NCBI RefSeq assembly: GCF_027244095.1
Contig: NC_069662.1
Coordinates: 9,388,501 to 9,452,500 of the forward strand
Origin: Hemicordylus capensis
Lineage: Eukaryota; Chordata; Lepidosauria; Squamata; Cordylidae
Direction: 5' to 3'
DNA length: 64,000 nucleotides
Of the stretch, positions 61,015 to 64,000 are shown piece by piece (position 1 is the first letter of the stretch; each line of letters begins with the position of its first letter). The translations under genes and the position numbers were made by a program. The notes beneath the pieces are model-generated. The model had not been told where the DNA came from. It did not search any database and saw only the letters and a program-made list of their open reading frames with translations.

Positions 61015-61802
61015 GGCTCCCAGGAGGTTTCCAGTCTAGGCACTGACTGGGCCTAGACGTGTTCAACTTCAACAAGGCTACTGTGCTCCGGACCTTCGGT
61101 GTATAGCCTTTGTAACTGCAGTAACCTTTGCTCTCCTGTATGAGGACTAAATAAGGGATTAAAAAAAACTTTGGTCATGATCCAGGAAACTGGATGTGCA
61201 TAGCAAAAAAACTAGTCAGTTATCTCTATGGAAGGATGGTGTCTGTGCGCTCGTGTGTGCTCCTTAACGTTCCTTCCTCATTCCCCAGGTCTCGCCCAAG
61301 CAAATCATACCAAGGCGTGCAATTAAAAAAAAAGCAGCATAAATTAGACACAATAAGGGTAAATCATGCCGGTGAATTGCCTAGTTTATGTAGACAGCAG
61401 AAAACTGCTTTTCTTGGTGCATTCTTATTTATCTGTACAGAGAGGAAACGAGGTATGCAAATAGCTTGCACCTTCTGAACGGATTGTCTGGATGTGTGCA
61501 TTTACGCCACCCTGCTCCTGGTGCCCCTCCTCTTATGTAAAGTTTTTGCACAATCTGCTTGTGGAGGAGAATAGATTTTTTTTTTGATTTTTTTTTTGCA
61601 TGCAGGATCTTGTCTGTGTACCAAACAGGTTTTTTTCTTGAAAATGACGGTTGTAGGACTTTGGAATGAAAGAATGAAAGCAGAAGTGGTGTATTACAGA
61701 AGGCTTAGTATAAAGTGAAGCTTGACTGTGGAAGGAGTCCGTGGCCTGTTTCAGACTATCATTTCAACTGGGGGCCACCAAACTGAGGTTCTCCCCCTGT
61801 TT
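61015..61802. other. Unique stretch with a possible conserved block
   Basis: About 61276-61480 differs from its surroundings: a pyrimidine-rich CCTTCCTCATTCCCCAG, then AT-rich sequence with GGGTAAATCATGCCGG. It could be an exon or a conserved non-coding element. A 66-codon frame follows the AG but matches nothing known. Confidence 0.3.
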
Positions 61803-62352
61803 TTAGAGGGTTGGATGAGGATCTGGGGAGACCAGAATTCAAATCCCCACTCAGTCATGAAAATCACTGGGCGGGTCTGAGCTGGTCACTTGGGGAGGAA
61901 CATAGGGAGCTAGGGAGGAACACAGGGAGGAACATAGGGAGCTGCCATATACTGAGTCAGACCATTGGTCCATCTAGGTCAGTATTGTCTTCACAGACTG
62001 GCAGCGGCTTCTCCAAGGTTGCAGGCAGGAATCTCTCTCAGCCCTCTCTTGGAGAAGCCAGGCAGGGAACTTGGAACCTAGATGCTCTTCTCAGAGCAGT
62101 TCCATCCCCTGAGGGGAATCTCTTACAGTGCTCACACTTCTAGTCTCCCTTTCATATGCAACCGGGGCAGATCCTGCTTAGCTAAGGGGACAAGTCATGC
62201 TTGCTCCTACAAGACCTGCTCTCCTCTCCTCTTCTTTCACTTCTCTCTCAGCCTAACCTGCCTCACAGGGTGGTTGTGAGGATCAACAAACCATGTGCAC
62301 CACTCTGAGCTTCATGGAACAGGAGCAGGATATAAATGTGAAAATAAATAAA
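61803..62352 (+). mobile_element. Sauria-type SINE split by a composite SINE
   Basis: GAGGGTTGGATGAGG, B-box AATTCAAATCCCC and GAGCTGGTCACTT to 61893, then CTTTCACTTCTCTCTCAGCC from about 62238 to AGGATATAAATGTG and an AAAT tail. The two halves are contiguous in other copies. Confidence 0.8.
61894..62237 (-). mobile_element. 5S/Ala composite SINE nested in the Sauria SINE
   Basis: Its first bases are triplicated: GAGGAACATAGGGAGCT-type units at 61896, 61915 and 61930. The rest is near full length to TGCTCTCCTCTCC. Confidence 0.8.
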
Positions 62353-63064
62353 ATAATCTCCAGTTGCAATAAATCTTGGCTGGAGAGGGTGGGAGTTGTA
62401 GGCCAGCCGTTGCTGACGAGCCACCCAGATTTAAACCATGGTTTAGATGATTGTGAGTGAGCGATGACAGTGTTCTCCATTGCAAGGTCTGGGAACCAAT
62501 GGCAGCCCCCATCAACCTTAAGTGCAGCTCTGTGACTCATTGTTTATTGGGCCTGTGCACTCAGCATAGTCCCCTTCCTGGCACTATGCCGAGGTGGCTA
62601 TTCACAGTGCTGGTGAGGCTCCTTTAAGGGAAACTGAGCCCTGTTGAGCCCCAGTGACCTCTTGGAAGGCACTCATGGAACTCTGGGAAACGTGGTCCTT
62701 CCCAGTGCTTTCCCCATAGAGCTCCAATGGGAAACTGCTGGGAAGAACTACACTTCCCAGTGCCCCAGGTATCTCTTCCGAGATGGTGCTGTAACTCCAG
62801 AGCCCCGTTTCTCTTAAAGCCCACTCCTTGCACTGGGAAAAACTCAGTGCCGTGTGGAGGTCAGTGAAGGGGGGGAAATGGCTCTCACGTTGAACCTTGT
62901 TGGCCAAAGTGGGCTCTGCTTGCAAAACAAAAGGGTTGTTCATACAACCGTGAACTGGGTAGGACAAGAGGTTCTGCTCACTTTCTGGAGCTGTACACCC
63001 TCCCCAATTTCGGTTGCGTGTGAGTGGAAAAACAAGGTAGAAGGTGGGGAGTGGAATTGCCTGC
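62353..63064. other. Mostly unique stretch with palindromic GGGAAGTG motifs
   Basis: From 62600 to 62860 facing motifs such as GGGAAACGTGGTCCTTCCCAG and ACTTCCCAGTG suggest a worn miniature element. No gene. Confidence 0.4.
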
Positions 63065-63466
63065 AACATAGGAAGCTGCCACATACTGAGTCAGGCCCTT
63101 GGTCCATCTAGCTCAGGATTGACAACACGGACTGGCAGCGGCTTCTCCAAGGTTGCAGGCAGGAGTCTCTCTCAGCCCTATCTTGGAGATGCTGCCAGGG
63201 AGGGAACTTGGAGCCTTCTGCATGCAAGTGTGCAGGTGCAGGTGCTCTTCCACTGAGCTATGGCTCCATCCCTTACGTGGAATATCTTAGAGTTCTCAGG
63301 CATCTGGTGGGCCACTGTGTGAAACAGGATGCTGGACTAGATGGGCCTTGGGCCTGATCCAAGCAGGGCTGTTCTTCTGTAGCCTCCCATTCATATGCAA
63401 CCAGGGTGGACCCTGCTTAGCAAAGGGGACAAGCCATGCTTGCTACCACAAGACCAGTTCTCCTGC
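63065..63466 (-). mobile_element. 5S/Ala composite SINE with Ala-like part, split by family F
   Basis: ACATAGGAAGCTGCCACATA through CACTGAGCTATGGCTCC (Ala-like part) to 63297, then CCTCCCATTCATATGC to ACCAGTTCTCCTG. A family F piece sits between. Confidence 0.8.
63298..63380 (-). repeat. Family F 5' end nested in a composite SINE
   Basis: CATCTGGTGGGCCACTGTG to CAGGGCTGTTCTTCTG, the inverse of the first 80 bases of family F. Here F is the younger element, while at 12272 the SINE is, so both families overlapped in activity. Confidence 0.75.
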
Positions 63467-64000
63467 TAAGAGAACCTGCTAAGCCCCAGCTGGATAGGAC
63501 AAGCAAACCCTACTGAGATTCTGTCCCCAGCTTCTGAACGAGGCAGGAGGAAGAAACCCTCCTATGCAGCTGGGGTTTAGCAGACAGCCATGCTCCCTGA
63601 CTCCTACCTTGTTTTTCACTTGCACACGACTGAAAATCGGGAGCGTGCACAGCTCCAGAAACTGGGCAGGATGCTTGTCCCACCCGATTCATGGTCATGT
63701 GGGCAAGCCTAGTGAAGATCACTCGGGGAGCAGTGGCATGTTTTCTTTCCCTTCTACTTTCCCCAGCGCTCACGAGGAGGAGAGTGAAATTTTTGCTCTA
63801 AGAACAAACCACAGTTGCTTGTGTTTTCTCTCCAGGGAACCCATTTGTTACCTAACTAGCCTTTGAGCGACCCTGGATGTAATGTTGTGCTGTGCCCTAA
63901 GTTGTAGCAGAGAGTCCAACACACAAGAATCCGTATTTGTGGAAGACAGTTTCATTACTAAGAAGGAGAGGTGATGAAGACAATGCAGGCCAGCCACATA
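63467..64000. other. Right edge, no gene seen
   Basis: Unique sequence with short frames on both strands; none is recognisable. Confidence 0.4.

Noticed and set aside
61350-61400. COQ7 exon, from the string IRVNHAGE
   Set aside because: COQ7 has VDHAGE followed by a conserved YGANRIY block. Here the sequence diverges at once and stops after about 40 codons.

Overview
This is vertebrate nuclear DNA, almost certainly from a squamate reptile (lizard or snake). The evidence is the repeat content: tRNA-derived SINEs of the Sauria SINE type, CR1 and L2 LINE fragments, a LINE with a restriction-like endonuclease (REL) domain, many palindromic hAT-type miniature elements with 8-bp target duplications, and over 30 pieces of a composite SINE that looks built from 5S rRNA and tRNA-Ala sequence. 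There are no operons, ribosome binding sites or dense coding frames. I identified families by eye from motifs, so family names are provisional and most repeat edges are good to about 5-10 bases; edges set by a target duplication are exact.

Gene-like content is sparse. The one convincing long protein is a 243-residue Ty3/Gypsy-type Gag-only frame at 29487-30218 (+), with a strong start context and a downstream poly(A) signal. It is a candidate domesticated gag gene, although it may simply be a well-preserved fossil. Two CpG islands mark probable gene starts. One (15290-16210) holds a likely non-coding first exon on the minus strand with a strong donor at 15441/15440. The other (44345-44900) holds a likely first exon on the plus strand with a donor at 44846/44847. 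I found no further exons for either, so most of the window probably lies in introns or between genes. A decayed tRNA-Asn(GUU) lies at 19303-19376 (-) and a tRNA-Leu/Ser-like sequence at 21073-21151 (+).

Layout. 1-10.2 kb: a 1.47-kb hAT element nested in a SINE, and several hAT miniature elements with clean duplications. 10.2-16.3 kb: SINEs, then a mostly unique stretch leading to CpG island 1. 16.3-20.4 kb: a CR1 LINE split by layered insertions, then an L2 tail split by another SINE. 20.4-29 kb: tetranucleotide arrays at LINE ends and a three-deep nest of hAT and L2 pieces at 26.8-27.9 kb. 29-31 kb: the Gag-like gene. 31-44 kb: mixed SINEs, the REL-type LINE and a head-to-head SINE palindrome at 40.9-41.2 kb. 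44.3-44.9 kb: CpG island 2. 45-64 kb: more SINEs and hAT elements, an L2 reverse transcriptase fragment with its YADD box at 48.4-49.4 kb, and an unrecognised repeat family at 58.4 and 60.2 kb.

The nesting and target duplications let many insertions be ordered in time. The strongest candidates for something undescribed are the Gag-only gene and the 5S/tRNA-Ala composite SINE.
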